From positions 2,542,001 through 2,606,000 of the forward strand of contig NZ_CP169056.1 of the NCBI RefSeq assembly GCF_041890415.1: 64,000 bases of DNA, read 5' to 3'. The DNA is from Pseudoxanthomonas koreensis_A (GTDB taxonomy: Bacteria; Pseudomonadota; Gammaproteobacteria; Xanthomonadales; Xanthomonadaceae). The translations under genes were made by a program, and so were the position numbers. This document shows positions 54,091 to 61,095 of the stretch, in pieces (within the stretch, counting starts at the first letter, position 1; each line of letters opens with the position of its first letter). The notes beneath the pieces were generated by a model that did no database searches, was not told the origin of the DNA, and saw only the letters and a program-made list of their open reading frames with translations.

Positions 54091-54641
54091 CACAGTTCCT
54101 CGACCACCACGTTGCGGTTGGTATAGATGCAGATGTCGCCGGCGATGCCGATTGCCTCGGTGGCAATGGTGCGGGCGTCCAGCTGCGTATGTGCCATCAG
54201 CGCACGCGCGGCCGACAGCGCATAGCTGCCGCCGGAGCCAATGGCGATGATGCCGTCCTCCGGCTCGATCACATCGCCGGTGCCACTGATGACCAGCGAG
54301 GTCTCGCGGTCGGCCACCGCAAGCAGCGCCTCGAGCTTGCCGAGGCGGCGTTCGGTGCGCCAATCCTTGGCCAGTTCCACGGCTGCGCGGGTGAGCTGGC
54401 CATGCTTTTCGAGCTTGGCCTCGAACAGCTCGAACAGGGTGAACGCATCGGCGGCCGCACCGGCAAAGCCGGCCAGCACCTGGCCATCGCGGCCAAGCCG
54501 GCGCACCTTGCGCGCGTTGCCCTTCATCACGGTGTGGCCAAGGGTGACCTGGCCGTCGCCGGCGATGGCCACCTTGTCGCCGCGACGCACGCAGACGATG
54601 GTGGTGGCGTGGAACACATTGGGGTTGCGGCTGGGGTCCAT
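54090..54641 (-). CDS. hslV: ATP-dependent protease catalytic subunit HslV
   Basis: Proteasome-like threonine peptidase. 183 residues. The mature N-terminal threonine follows HA in NVFHATTIVCVRRGDKVAIA. It also has GDGQVTLG, GFAGAAADAFTLFE and GSGGSYALSAARAL. The ATG at 54641 has GGAGG. It heads the hslVU operon with a heat-shock-type promoter just upstream. Confidence 0.97.
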   Translation of the reverse strand: MDPSRNPNVFHATTIVCVRRGDKVAIAGDGQVTLGHTVMKGNARKVRRLGRDGQVLAGFAGAAADAFTLFELFEAKLEKHGQLTRAAVELAKDWRTERRLGKLEALLAVADRETSLVISGTGDVIEPEDGIIAIGSGGSYALSAARALMAHTQLDARTIATEAIGIAGDICIYTNRNVVVEEL

Positions 54642-54666
54642 GCGGCCTCCGGGGTGATACCCCACC

Positions 54667-54695
54667 AGTTGGGGGCCACCGCGCCCCGGTTCAAG
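54667..54695 (-). promoter_or_regulatory. Sigma-32-type heat-shock promoter for hslVU
   Basis: On the minus strand CTTGAA (54695-54690) and CCCCCAACT (54675-54667) are 14 bases apart, matching the sigma-32 pattern CTTGAA-N13/14-CCCCAT. Transcription would start about 20 bases before the hslV ATG. hslVU is a classical heat-shock operon, so position and pattern agree. Confidence 0.7.
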
Positions 54696-54722
54696 CGCCG
54701 GACCGAATCCGCGTGATGCCAG

Positions 54723-55298
54723 TCAGGAATGGTGCATTGCCTGCAGCCGGCCGTGGCCGTCCATCCAGCGGCGGTGCCGGACGATTCCGGCCACGCCGAA
54801 CACCCACTCGATTGCCGCACCGGCCGCAACCACCGCCAGCACCGGCGCCCTGAACATGCCGAGCACCACGCCCGCTGCGGCCAGCGCCAGGCCCAGCACC
54901 CAGTAGAACCGCATGCCATAGAGCGTGGCGAACACCAGGTAGCGCCCGCCGATGACCAGCAGCATGGCGGCGAAGAACCACGCCGGGTCCTGCAGCCCGA
55001 GCCCGTAGGCCAGCGGCAGGCTGAAGATGAGCCAGAAGGTGCTGGCGCCGGCCAGCTGCCCGAGCGGATTGCCCCGGCTGTGCGCACCCGGCGCACCGAA
55101 CACGCGGCACAGCACCAGGCCGACCGGGTGGATGAGTGCACCGCCAACCAAAAGGGTCCATATGGCGCCCTGGGTCGACATCAACGCCGCCACGCCCGCG
55201 GCCACCGACCACGCCAGCGCCGAGGCCAGGATGCCGGGCGCCCCGCTGCAGTAGCCACGACGCATGTCACCCTGCGCCCCGATCACGCTCAACTCCAT
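54723..55298 (-). CDS. DUF7010-like multi-pass membrane protein
   Basis: 191 residues with six hydrophobic helices, including WSVAAGVAALMSTQGAIWTLLVGGALIHP and AMLLVIGGRYLVFATLYGMRFYWV, and the loop SRGNPLGQLAGASTFWLIF. This matches the DUF7010 group as I recall it; function unknown. The ATG at 55298 has GGGAGG. It sits between hslV and the cassette array, so it may itself be an insertion in the xerC-hslV gap. Confidence 0.75.
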   Translation of the reverse strand: MELSVIGAQGDMRRGYCSGAPGILASALAWSVAAGVAALMSTQGAIWTLLVGGALIHPVGLVLCRVFGAPGAHSRGNPLGQLAGASTFWLIFSLPLAYGLGLQDPAWFFAAMLLVIGGRYLVFATLYGMRFYWVLGLALAAAGVVLGMFRAPVLAVVAAGAAIEWVFGVAGIVRHRRWMDGHGRLQAMHHS

Positions 55299-55639
55299 GG
55301 CACCTCCCTGTCGTGGCCCCGCGCGTGCGCAAACCAGCGCGGCCATGGAGCGGCGCCGGAACGATCGGGCCACATCCTACGCCAGCGCTGCACAGCCGGT
55401 CACAGCCACGCGCGCCGCAAGCTTCCCCTTGTTCGGCGGCCTCGCCTCACCCGCACTGCCACAACAGCCTGCCTTTGGCGGCATGCGTGTCGATGAATCA
55501 GCTGGCCACCAAACCTGGTTCGCGGCACTCCGCCCGGCACAGGCTCCACGCACCTCATCATCCTCCTGATGCCCATCACGCCACCTGCGCCATGACAGAT
55601 GCGGCACGATGGCTCTTGAACAGGCTGGATACGGAACTG
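55299..55639. other. Gap between DUF7010-like gene and cassette-array end
   Basis: 341 bases without a convincing gene. A 76-codon minus-strand frame exists but lacks a signal, conserved pattern or ribosome site. No attC sequence or REP was seen. It probably marks the boundary between chromosomal backbone and cassette DNA. Confidence 0.45.
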
Positions 55640-55858
55640 TCAGGACTCATGGTGGGTAATGACCCTGCTTGCCTCCAGCAAAGACGCGCCCGTCTGTCGA
55701 CGACACGCCCGGATTGCCCGAACCCGCTTGCCAGCCCCAAGCAGGCTCAGGACATCATCCGAGGGGGCGGGAAGATCCGGCACCCGTCTAGGCTTTGGCT
55801 GGAGCGAGACTGCGAACAGAGCCAGAACCGCCACCAGCAGCATCAGCACTCCAGTCAT
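55640..55858 (-). CDS. Small membrane-anchored protein with L7/L12-like C-terminal motif
   Basis: 72 residues. One membrane helix (VLMLLVAVLALFAVSL) is followed by a short Pro-rich linker and GKRVRAIRACRRQTGASLLEA, which looks like the helix-loop-helix of the ribosomal L7/L12 C-terminal domain seen in several small bacterial proteins. The ATG has a strong GGAGGAG site and overlaps the preceding 85-residue frame by four bases. Confidence 0.7.
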   Translation of the reverse strand: MTGVLMLLVAVLALFAVSLQPKPRRVPDLPAPSDDVLSLLGAGKRVRAIRACRRQTGASLLEASRVITHHES

Positions 55859-56112
55859 GTGGACTCCTCCAAGACGAAAACGAGTTGGTCACGTCGGACC
55901 AGGTCAGGTGAGAACCTGAACTCCCGGCGAAATGTCAGGCCCTGCTCTCCTCTGGACGCATCCGGAGGAAACAACGACAGATACCCGGCCTCTATTGCTC
56001 GCTGCTTCATCTGCTCGCCCACGCCTTCTGCCACTTCGATATCAACGCGGATCAGCAACACCGATCCAACAAGACCGTTTACGGAAATGCAGTCTGGCAA
56101 CGCTTCGAACAC
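55855..56112 (-). CDS. Hypothetical protein of 85 residues, GTG start
   Basis: A frame with natural-looking composition (LPDCISVNGLVGSVLLIRVD, FRREFRFSPDLVRRDQLVFVLEE) and an ATGA overlap with the next gene. GTG at 56112 is the likely start, with a weak ribosome site. It lies just past a decayed attC, so the pair may be an old last cassette. No family recognised. Confidence 0.5.
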   Translation of the reverse strand: MFEALPDCISVNGLVGSVLLIRVDIEVAEGVGEQMKQRAIEAGYLSLFPPDASRGEQGLTFRREFRFSPDLVRRDQLVFVLEEST

Positions 56113-56159
56113 CCAATCACTCTGGCGAGTGGTACCGCAACACGCGACAAACCGGTTAC

Positions 56160-56235
56160 AGCAAACGCCTGAAGCTCAAGGCAAGAGCGTCATGTACTCG
56201 GGGTTGACGGGAAGCTCCTTACGGAATTGTTAGGC
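56160..56235 (-). repeat. Decayed attC site at array end
   Basis: GTTAGGC at 56229-56235 is intact in the plus-strand reading, with AATTCC next to it. The other end has AGCAAACGCCTGAA in place of GCCTAACGCCTGAA. The centre has lost the usual palindrome. Confidence 0.5.
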
Positions 56236-56255
56236 GGCACGCGCGGAGGGCAGGC

Positions 56256-56678
56256 CTATTTGCAGATTGCCGGACACTCTCGGCCCGTGCCTCCGGGGCC
56301 TGAGTAGCAAGGTCCGCCAGGGCCTGCATAACAGGCGCCTCCCGGACCGGAATAGGCAGGTCCACCGGGGCCGTCATACGCTGGGCCGCCCGGGCCGTTG
56401 TAGCGCGGGCCTCCCGGGCCGTCGTACGCATCTCCGCCAGGACCGTCGTACTCACGACCACCCGGACCGGCGTAGCAGGCTCCGCCTGGCCCACGGTAAG
56501 CAGGGCCGCCTGGGCCGTCGTAGGCGGGACCGCCTGGGCCCGCATAACACGGGCCTCCGGGGCCAAAATAGCCCTTGCAGTTGCAGACATTGTTTGGAGC
56601 GGCCTGCCGATATTGCGCAGCAGCGGTACTAATGGTGCCGAGCATCAGCAGAACGAGAAGGAGCTTTATCGCTTTCAT
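56256..56678 (-). CDS. Secreted protein of twelve GPGGxxYx octapeptide repeats
   Basis: 140 residues. A signal peptide (MKAIKLLLVLLMLGTISTAAAQ) precedes a short Cys-bearing segment (NNVCNCKGYF). Twelve successive 8-residue units then follow, for example GPGGPCYA, GPGGPAYD, GPGGREYD, the last degenerate, ending TGRECPAICK. Tyr at position seven and Gly-Pro-Gly-Gly are nearly invariant, and several units carry Cys. The ATG has GGGGG upstream. The pattern suggests an extended, tyrosine- and cysteine-cross-linkable secreted or surface polymer; function not known. It is a cassette ending 20 bases before its attC. Confidence 0.8.
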   Translation of the reverse strand: MKAIKLLLVLLMLGTISTAAAQYRQAAPNNVCNCKGYFGPGGPCYAGPGGPAYDGPGGPAYRGPGGACYAGPGGREYDGPGGDAYDGPGGPRYNGPGGPAYDGPGGPAYSGPGGACYAGPGGPCYSGPGGTGRECPAICK

Positions 56679-56695
56679 TGTGATCCCCCTTTTGC

Positions 56696-56755
56696 GCCTA
56701 ACGCCTGAATTAAGCCGACCCGCGAAGCGGGTTCGGCTTGAATGAATTGTTAGGC
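56696..56755 (-). repeat. attC site, 60 bases
   Basis: GCCTAAC at the left and GTTAGGC at the right, with GCCTGAATTAAGCCGACCCG, the GCGAAGC loop, and GGTTCGGCTTGAATGAATT. A typical imperfect palindrome with R and L boxes. Confidence 0.93.
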
Positions 56756-56765
56756 CGCGTCCCCA

Positions 56766-57770
56766 TTACTTGAGCATTGGCCTTGCGGTTTCCTTTGCGG
56801 CTTGCGCTACGTCGAACGCATGACCTGAAGCAAACGTTTCCTCAGACAGCGTTATCAAATGTATCGAAGGATTAGGCTTTGCCCGCTGGACAGTCAACTC
56901 TCCAAGTAGGCGCGCCACGCCAATGTTGTCTTGGAACTCACCCTTCAACGCGCGGCGGAAAGTGGAAGCTAGGAGATCGGCCACTTGAACTCCGGGTACG
57001 TCATGTGACCGAACAAACGAAAAATCTGACAAAACCTTGCCCAGATTGGACGCAGACTTGATCTCCGTGCCCGTCTCCTCCTGCAGGTACGTTGGAATTT
57101 CGTCTTCCCTGTACCCAAACGCGCGCTCATAGTGAGTGTAGTCAAATCCTTCTACAAAAATTCCTGGCTCCCGCAAAGATTTCGATTGAAGAAGAGCTGG
57201 TGCCATATGCCGCATTGTCTCCTCAAATAGAGGACGCGTTGAATTCTTCTCATCTATGCGCCAACGAAAGGCCCCGAGAGTCGCTGGGATGCGCTGGGAG
57301 TAGTACAAGGTTGTCGATCGATAGACTTGGTCCAACAAGTCGACCTGAACCACGAGTTGGGTATACAGCTGCGGCGAGAGCCGCTTGACCCTTGAAGCAA
57401 GGTCTTCAATAAGCGCGCGGCCTTCTGCGTAAAGCATCCGCGGCATATTGACGAGGATCTTCTCGACTTGAATCGCTTGATGTTGCGCGATTGCAGCCGA
57501 TTTTTGCATGCCAAGATCAATGCCGGATATGAAAAGTGTCGACTCTAGCTCGCGCAGCCTATGAAGTAGCCGTTTGAGCTGCGGTTCCTTGAGGTCTTTG
57601 AGCTTTACCTCATCAGTGTAAGAACAGCCGCAAGCGAGCTTTAGATCCCGCAGAACCAATTCCACTCGCCTCCGGTCTGCCTCTGGAACAGCGTATGCAG
57701 CCACAATGTTTCAACTACCGACCGTTGGCGATAGGACGAAGCTTCCGGATTCGTCGATATAGATGAACAA
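56766..57770 (-). pseudogene. DUF3800-family gene interrupted by in-frame TGA
   Basis: The downstream 312 codons (GTG at 57704) lack the DUF3800 N-terminus, yet the same frame continues upstream to a TTG at 57770 encoding FIYIDESGSFVLSPTVGS, the expected start of the family with its acidic DESG motif. A TGA at 57711-57713 interrupts it where relatives have Trp (GS-W-N pattern), a single-base TGG-to-TGA change. The C-terminal GVQVADLLASTFRRALKGEF is intact. DUF3800 proteins are RNase-H-like and linked to mobile elements. A restart at GTG 57704 would lose the acidic motif. A sequencing error is possible. Confidence 0.75.
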
Positions 57771-57773
57771 GTG

Positions 57774-57833
57774 GCCTAACGCCTGAATTAAGCCGTGCCG
57801 CACAGCGGCGTCGGCTTGAATGAACTGTTAGGT
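57774..57833 (-). repeat. attC site, 60 bases
   Basis: GCCTAAC at left, GTTAGGT at right. The loop is changed to GTGCCGCACAGCGGCG. Its end supplies the TAA stop of the next small membrane-protein gene. Confidence 0.92.
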
Positions 57834-58103
57834 GAATAGTCTATCGCGGAACACCCAAACAGTAGCCAAGGCCACCAATGCTACTGGCGCAACGGCCCGA
57901 GCGACAAAGGCCTGGCGGTCACCATTGAGTTTTGCCTTAATACCTTCATAAAGGCTGAAGGCAATCATAAACCCGCATCCCAGCACGATCCATGTTGCGC
58001 CGGATTTTTTCAGCGCGCTAGGTAGTGCGAGCGCTGCCAACCACGTAAGTATTGTGATGCGCCAAAAGCTGTAAGTCTGTGCATCCGTGCGATCTCTTTT
58101 CAT
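57828..58103 (-). CDS. Small cassette-encoded membrane protein
   Basis: About 91 residues with three hydrophobic helices (ITILTWLAALALPSAL, IVLGCGFMIAFSLYEGI, VAPVALVALATVWVF). The stop TAA is within the attC. ATG at 58103 follows the attC R' sequence TTAGGTGACC, which can act as ribosome site; GTG at 58109 is possible. No family recognised. Confidence 0.65.
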   Translation of the reverse strand: MKRDRTDAQTYSFWRITILTWLAALALPSALKKSGATWIVLGCGFMIAFSLYEGIKAKLNGDRQAFVARAVAPVALVALATVWVFRDRLFT

Positions 58104-58107
58104 GGTC

Positions 58108-58167
58108 ACCTAACGCCTGAATTAAGCCGACCCGCGAAGCGGGTTCGGCTTGAATGAACTGTTAGGG
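58108..58167 (-). repeat. attC site, 60 bases
   Basis: ACCTAAC at left and GTTAGGG at right, with the shared GCCTGAATTAAGCCGACCCG core and GGTTCGGCTTGAATGAACT. The last base departs from GTTRRRY. Confidence 0.9.
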
Positions 58168-58620
58168 CGCATCCGGAACGAGCCTAATCATATCTAGCAC
58201 GCGCCATGCAATAAATGCCGCTACACCCAACGCTAGAAACCAGAACTGGGAACGGTAGTACCTGCTTGCAGAATTAGAGTTGTTCTCTATTGCTTTGCGA
58301 ACGCCAGACATGGCGGCATGTGCAAGATGCGGGGGCGGTTGCTCGGGATGGAGGCCGTACTGCATTTGAAGAAGTGCGAAGTTGGCGTACATGGTTGATT
58401 GAGTCCAGGTAATACGCTTGCAGCCGCAGAAGAAGCTGATGAGCCAGCATCCGACAGCGAGTAGACCCGGAGCAGCCTGCCAAGACAATGGCAAGCCATC
58501 GAGTTTTTGCAGCGCGTATCCCATGGCAGCTCCCGCCGCTGCCAATAGAAAGTAAACATACTTGGACTGACTGTCCGAGTACTGACGGTGGAGTTCATGG
58601 AGTTCGGGGTGATCTGTCAT
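58162..58620 (-). CDS. Cassette-encoded membrane protein, three membrane helices
   Basis: About 152 residues. Two helices in the first half (YVYFLLAAAGAAMGYAL, APGLLAVGCWLISFFCGC), a soluble loop with an Asn/Ser-rich patch (ENNSNSASRYYRSQ), and a C-terminal helix (FWFLALGVAAFIAWRVL). The ATG at 58620 is chosen (MTDHPELHELH); a 16-codon extension runs into attC. Stop in attC. Family not recognised. Confidence 0.65.
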   Translation of the reverse strand: MTDHPELHELHRQYSDSQSKYVYFLLAAAGAAMGYALQKLDGLPLSWQAAPGLLAVGCWLISFFCGCKRITWTQSTMYANFALLQMQYGLHPEQPPPHLAHAAMSGVRKAIENNSNSASRYYRSQFWFLALGVAAFIAWRVLDMIRLVPDAP

Positions 58621-58623
58621 GCG

Positions 58624-58680
58624 CTCTAACGTTTGAATGAAGCGGCCGGTACTCCGGTCCGCTTGCATGCTGGGTTAGAC
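58624..58680 (-). repeat. attC site, variant, 57 bases
   Basis: CTCTAAC at left and GTTAGAC at right. The centre GTTTGAATGAAGCGGCCGGT is unlike the main family, so this cassette was probably recruited separately. Confidence 0.8.
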
Positions 58681-59145
58681 ATCGCTGCTCCTCTGAACGC
58701 CATACGTTTGCATAGCAGACGCTACCTGCGATTTCTCTGTTGTTTCGGCGGTATAGAGGCGATAACTCGGGGCAATGATTGGCTCCACTGAGACGGCCTG
58801 AATGACGAAGACGGAGCGAATAGGAAACTTCGCACCGGCCATAGCTTCCAGCGGCGTAGACCACTTAGAGAAATCGGCGTCGGATCTTCTTATATTCCGC
58901 GCGGTACCGATGACCTTGAATCCCTTTTGAACAAAGATATCGACGAAGCTGATGCAAACACGAGAATTGACTTCGATGTTGCGTTCACTCGTTGGCGATG
59001 CAATGTTTGCAACTACGATGTGCTGAGAGTCGAAGGCAGCAAATATCTCCTTCGGGGAGACGTTCGGCTGACCCGTTTCGTCGACGGTGGCAAGCCAGCA
59101 CAGCACGCTGCGACTGGTGTAATCCAGGACTTCAGAGGTGAGCAT
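58675..59145 (-). CDS. Pyridoxamine 5'-phosphate oxidase-like (FMN-binding split barrel) protein
   Basis: 156 residues with the N-terminal LCWLATVDETGQPNVSPKEI and a central VCISFVDIFVQKGFKVIGTARNI, the arrangement of PPOX-class flavin-binding proteins. The exact reaction is unknown. The stop is the TAA of its attC. ATG at 59145; no good ribosome site is seen. Confidence 0.75.
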   Translation of the reverse strand: MLTSEVLDYTSRSVLCWLATVDETGQPNVSPKEIFAAFDSQHIVVANIASPTSERNIEVNSRVCISFVDIFVQKGFKVIGTARNIRRSDADFSKWSTPLEAMAGAKFPIRSVFVIQAVSVEPIIAPSYRLYTAETTEKSQVASAMQTYGVQRSSDV

Positions 59146-59173
59146 GAGGCGGCCGGATGTTTGGATTTGTGAT

Positions 59174-59233
59174 GTCTAACACCTGAATTAAGCCGACCCG
59201 CGAAGCGGGTTCGGCTTGAATGAACAGTTAGGC
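59174..59233 (-). repeat. attC site, 60 bases
   Basis: GTCTAAC at left and GTTAGGC at right, with CCTGAATTAAGCCGACCCGC core and TGAACA. One of the main near-identical set. Confidence 0.92.
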
Positions 59234-59526
59234 CGCAGCATGCGACGACAGGGAGGGACCACGCAAGCCTCTGCTCTGGATGCCGCCGCAAGCTAGGAGC
59301 GCCGGCGCGCGGCGACGACCTGTCCGCCGGAACCCTGCCGAAGCCAGGGCTTGCCCCACGATGCCGGCCAGCCCACTGCATGGCCGGCGGCCCAGCACCC
59401 CAAGACGAGCAACCGGCCGGCGGATCTATCTCGCGCGGCGATCGACTGACCGAAGCAAGGATGCTGCGCGACGCCATGAGCCAGACGACCAAACGCAAGC
59501 ACTACGGATTGCTCTTGCTCTTTGCG
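59234..59526. other. Cassette with no confident gene, GC-rich
   Basis: This 293-base cassette is visibly more GC-rich than its neighbours. Candidate frames are an 81-codon minus-strand frame starting inside attC, and a 50-codon plus-strand frame at 59380-59532 (MAGGPAPQDEQPAGGSISRG to HYGLLLLFAA) whose TAA lies in the next attC. Neither has a ribosome site. It may carry an RNA or regulatory function, or be a degraded gene. Confidence 0.4.
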
Positions 59527-59586
59527 GCCTAACACCATTGCTCACGCGCGCGGGTCTCCCGCGTCGCGTGCAGCAATTTGTTAGGT
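59527..59586 (-). repeat. attC site of a different sequence type, 60 bases
   Basis: GCCTAAC at left and GTTAGGT at right, but the inside (ACCATTGCTCACGCGCGCGG, then CCGCGTCGCGTGCAGCAATT) is unrelated to the main family. Likely a newly acquired cassette. Confidence 0.85.
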
Positions 59587-60186
59587 CCTCCGGTCTCTAG
59601 AAACATAGCGCTCCGGTATCCATTGCGTCTCGGTTTGCCCATCCGTGTACCTAGCGTAGCATCCAAGGTCGTATAGGAACTGTGCAGGATCAGTGACTAT
59701 GCGCTCGAGCAACTCGTTGAAAGAGTGCGCAAGCGGGGTGTCATCACCACCATCATGATCCGAATAGTAGACCGCACCCTTGTATAGAAATAAGTGATTG
59801 CCAGAGAAGGCCGGTTCACCGAATACAACACCTTCCCTCTCGAAGTCGTAGGCGTCATCGAGGCTCCGGCCCCAATCCGCCAACTCTTCTCTGAAGCGGT
59901 GAGTTGCCGATTCCCATTCGCTGATCGGCAGCCACACCAAACCGACATGCTCCGGAGACTGAACATATAAGTCGAAGCCATCGTGCTTCGCGTATAGCTC
60001 TTCAACCTCCACCGCATGCTGGCCGAGCAAGCTACGTAGCTTTTTAAGATAGGAACGTTCCGCTGGCGCGCCCAAGGCGTGCTGAACCGGTACTTCGATT
60101 CGCTTCGCGCTATCCGGACCCGCTGCGTAGCAGATGAACTTAGGGTCCAGTTCATGCAAGTGCGCTAGAAACCGAGTGACTGACAC
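59581..60186 (-). CDS. SUKH (SMI1/KNR4) family protein in a cassette
   Basis: 201 residues. It has the SMI1 pattern: a helical N-terminus (SYLKKLRSLLGQHAVEVEELYAKHDG), DLYVQSPEHVGLVWLPISEW, and a late GEPAFSGNHLFLYKGAVYYSDHDGGDD. SUKH proteins are common immunity or signalling proteins in toxin systems. GTG start at 60186 with GGGAGAG upstream; stop in attC. No toxin gene is adjacent, as expected for a lone cassette. Confidence 0.78.
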   Translation of the reverse strand: MSVTRFLAHLHELDPKFICYAAGPDSAKRIEVPVQHALGAPAERSYLKKLRSLLGQHAVEVEELYAKHDGFDLYVQSPEHVGLVWLPISEWESATHRFREELADWGRSLDDAYDFEREGVVFGEPAFSGNHLFLYKGAVYYSDHDGGDDTPLAHSFNELLERIVTDPAQFLYDLGCYARYTDGQTETQWIPERYVSRDRRT

Positions 60187-60199
60187 CGTTTCTCTCCCG

Positions 60200-60259
60200 A
60201 CCTAACGCCAGAGTTAACGCGAGCCGCGAAGCGGCTTCGCGTTGAACGACTTGTTAGAC
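60200..60259 (-). repeat. attC site, 60 bases
   Basis: ACCTAAC at left and GTTAGAC at right with GCGAGCCGCGAAGCGGCTTC in the centre. A diverged relative of the main family. Confidence 0.88.
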
Positions 60260-60282
60260 CGCAGCCTAACCGGAGTGACGAA

Positions 60283-60552
60283 ATGCTCGAACTGAACATG
60301 TGCTGGTGGATTGTTTCGCTGGCTGTGCTGGCGCTTTGCGGATTTGGCCTTGGTCTGATCTGTGAGCGCGCCAACCGGAAGGCGGAAATGCGCGCACTGC
60401 ACCGCTATCAAGTTGCGTGTGCGTTGGCATGGCGTTGGAACGGCCAGTTGCCGAACTCTGCCGAGACCGCGGAATGGATACTGCAAGTCGGCGAAGGCGA
60501 GCGCGGCATGGACATTGAACAGTTCCGCGAACGACTGCGGTCTAACGCTTAA
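60283..60552 (+). CDS. Cassette gene in reverse orientation, small membrane protein
   Basis: 89 residues on the plus strand, opposite to the array. A single helix (MCWWIVSLAVLALCGFGLGLI) is followed by a charged cytoplasmic segment (CERANRKAEMRALHRYQVAC) and ends IEQFRERLRSNA, with its TAA just inside the attC. The ATG has GGAGTGACGAA upstream. It may carry its own promoter, since read-through from neighbours would be antisense. No family recognised. Confidence 0.7.
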   Translation: MLELNMCWWIVSLAVLALCGFGLGLICERANRKAEMRALHRYQVACALAWRWNGQLPNSAETAEWILQVGEGERGMDIEQFRERLRSNA

Positions 60553-60651
60553 GTTAAGCCGAGCAGCGTAGTGGAGCCAAGCACATGGCAAGCTATACCT
60601 GCCATGTGCTTGGCGGAACGAAGCGGATTCGGCTTGAACGCATTGTTAGGC
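60540..60651 (-). repeat. Long attC site with perfect 15-bp central hairpin
   Basis: GTCTAAC at left and GTTAGGC at right enclose a longer centre in which GCCAAGCACATGGCA pairs perfectly with TGCCATGTGCTTGGC, nine bases apart. The attC length is about 112 bases against 60 for the rest. Confidence 0.88.
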
Positions 60652-61093
60652 CCCGCCCCCTTATGTCCAGCCCAAGCATCATTGGTGGAAAGACGTGTCT
60701 AAGCGTCAGGGTAGGGCCGGTGCTAAGAACAAGGTCAAGCGCTGAAAGCGTGCCGTCACCCATTGAATCCCAGACCCGCAAATCATTGATCACCGCGGGA
60801 AGGAACCCATCTAGCTCCTTGGGCATTGCTACAGAATACTCCTCACCCTCTCCCCAGCGCTGAACTCCTGGCGAGCCTAACCAGTCACGTAGTTCGATGC
60901 CCAAAGCTGGGTATTTTCCCGCGATCGGCACCTCGCACGGGCAAACCTGTACGCAGGTAGCGTCCGCAAGTTCCAGGTTTGCCGCGTACGTCGCGATCTG
61001 GGGGGAAGAACTGTCTACCCAAGCAGGATGAGTTCCAACGCTCAGCAAGCGTATCGAGAGCAGCTTCTTCCCGGCGAGTGACTCGAACTGCAT
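60593..61093 (-). CDS. Cassette-encoded hypothetical protein, first in array
   Basis: About 166 residues, frame open from ATG 61093 (MQFESLAGKKLLSIRLL) to a stop within the long attC at 60593, so translation would run through much of the attC. The compact middle (SGPTLTLRHVFPPMMLGLD style) shows no known family. The GTTAGGC of an upstream attC end sits just before the ATG. If a shorter product is real, the C-terminal 20 residues are attC-derived. Confidence 0.55.
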   Translation of the reverse strand: MQFESLAGKKLLSIRLLSVGTHPAWVDSSSPQIATYAANLELADATCVQVCPCEVPIAGKYPALGIELRDWLGSPGVQRWGEGEEYSVAMPKELDGFLPAVINDLRVWDSMGDGTLSALDLVLSTGPTLTLRHVFPPMMLGLDIRGRGLTMRSSRIRFVPPSTWQV

Positions 61094-61095
61094 AG

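Noticed and set aside
59013..59498. 161-codon minus-strand frame crossing an attC
   Set aside because: It runs through the attC and into the PPOX gene antiframe. Part of the sequence is translated attC.
60214..60591. 125-codon minus-strand frame opposite the reversed cassette gene
   Set aside because: Both of its ends lie in attC DNA. The plus-strand frame has the better start and ribosome site.
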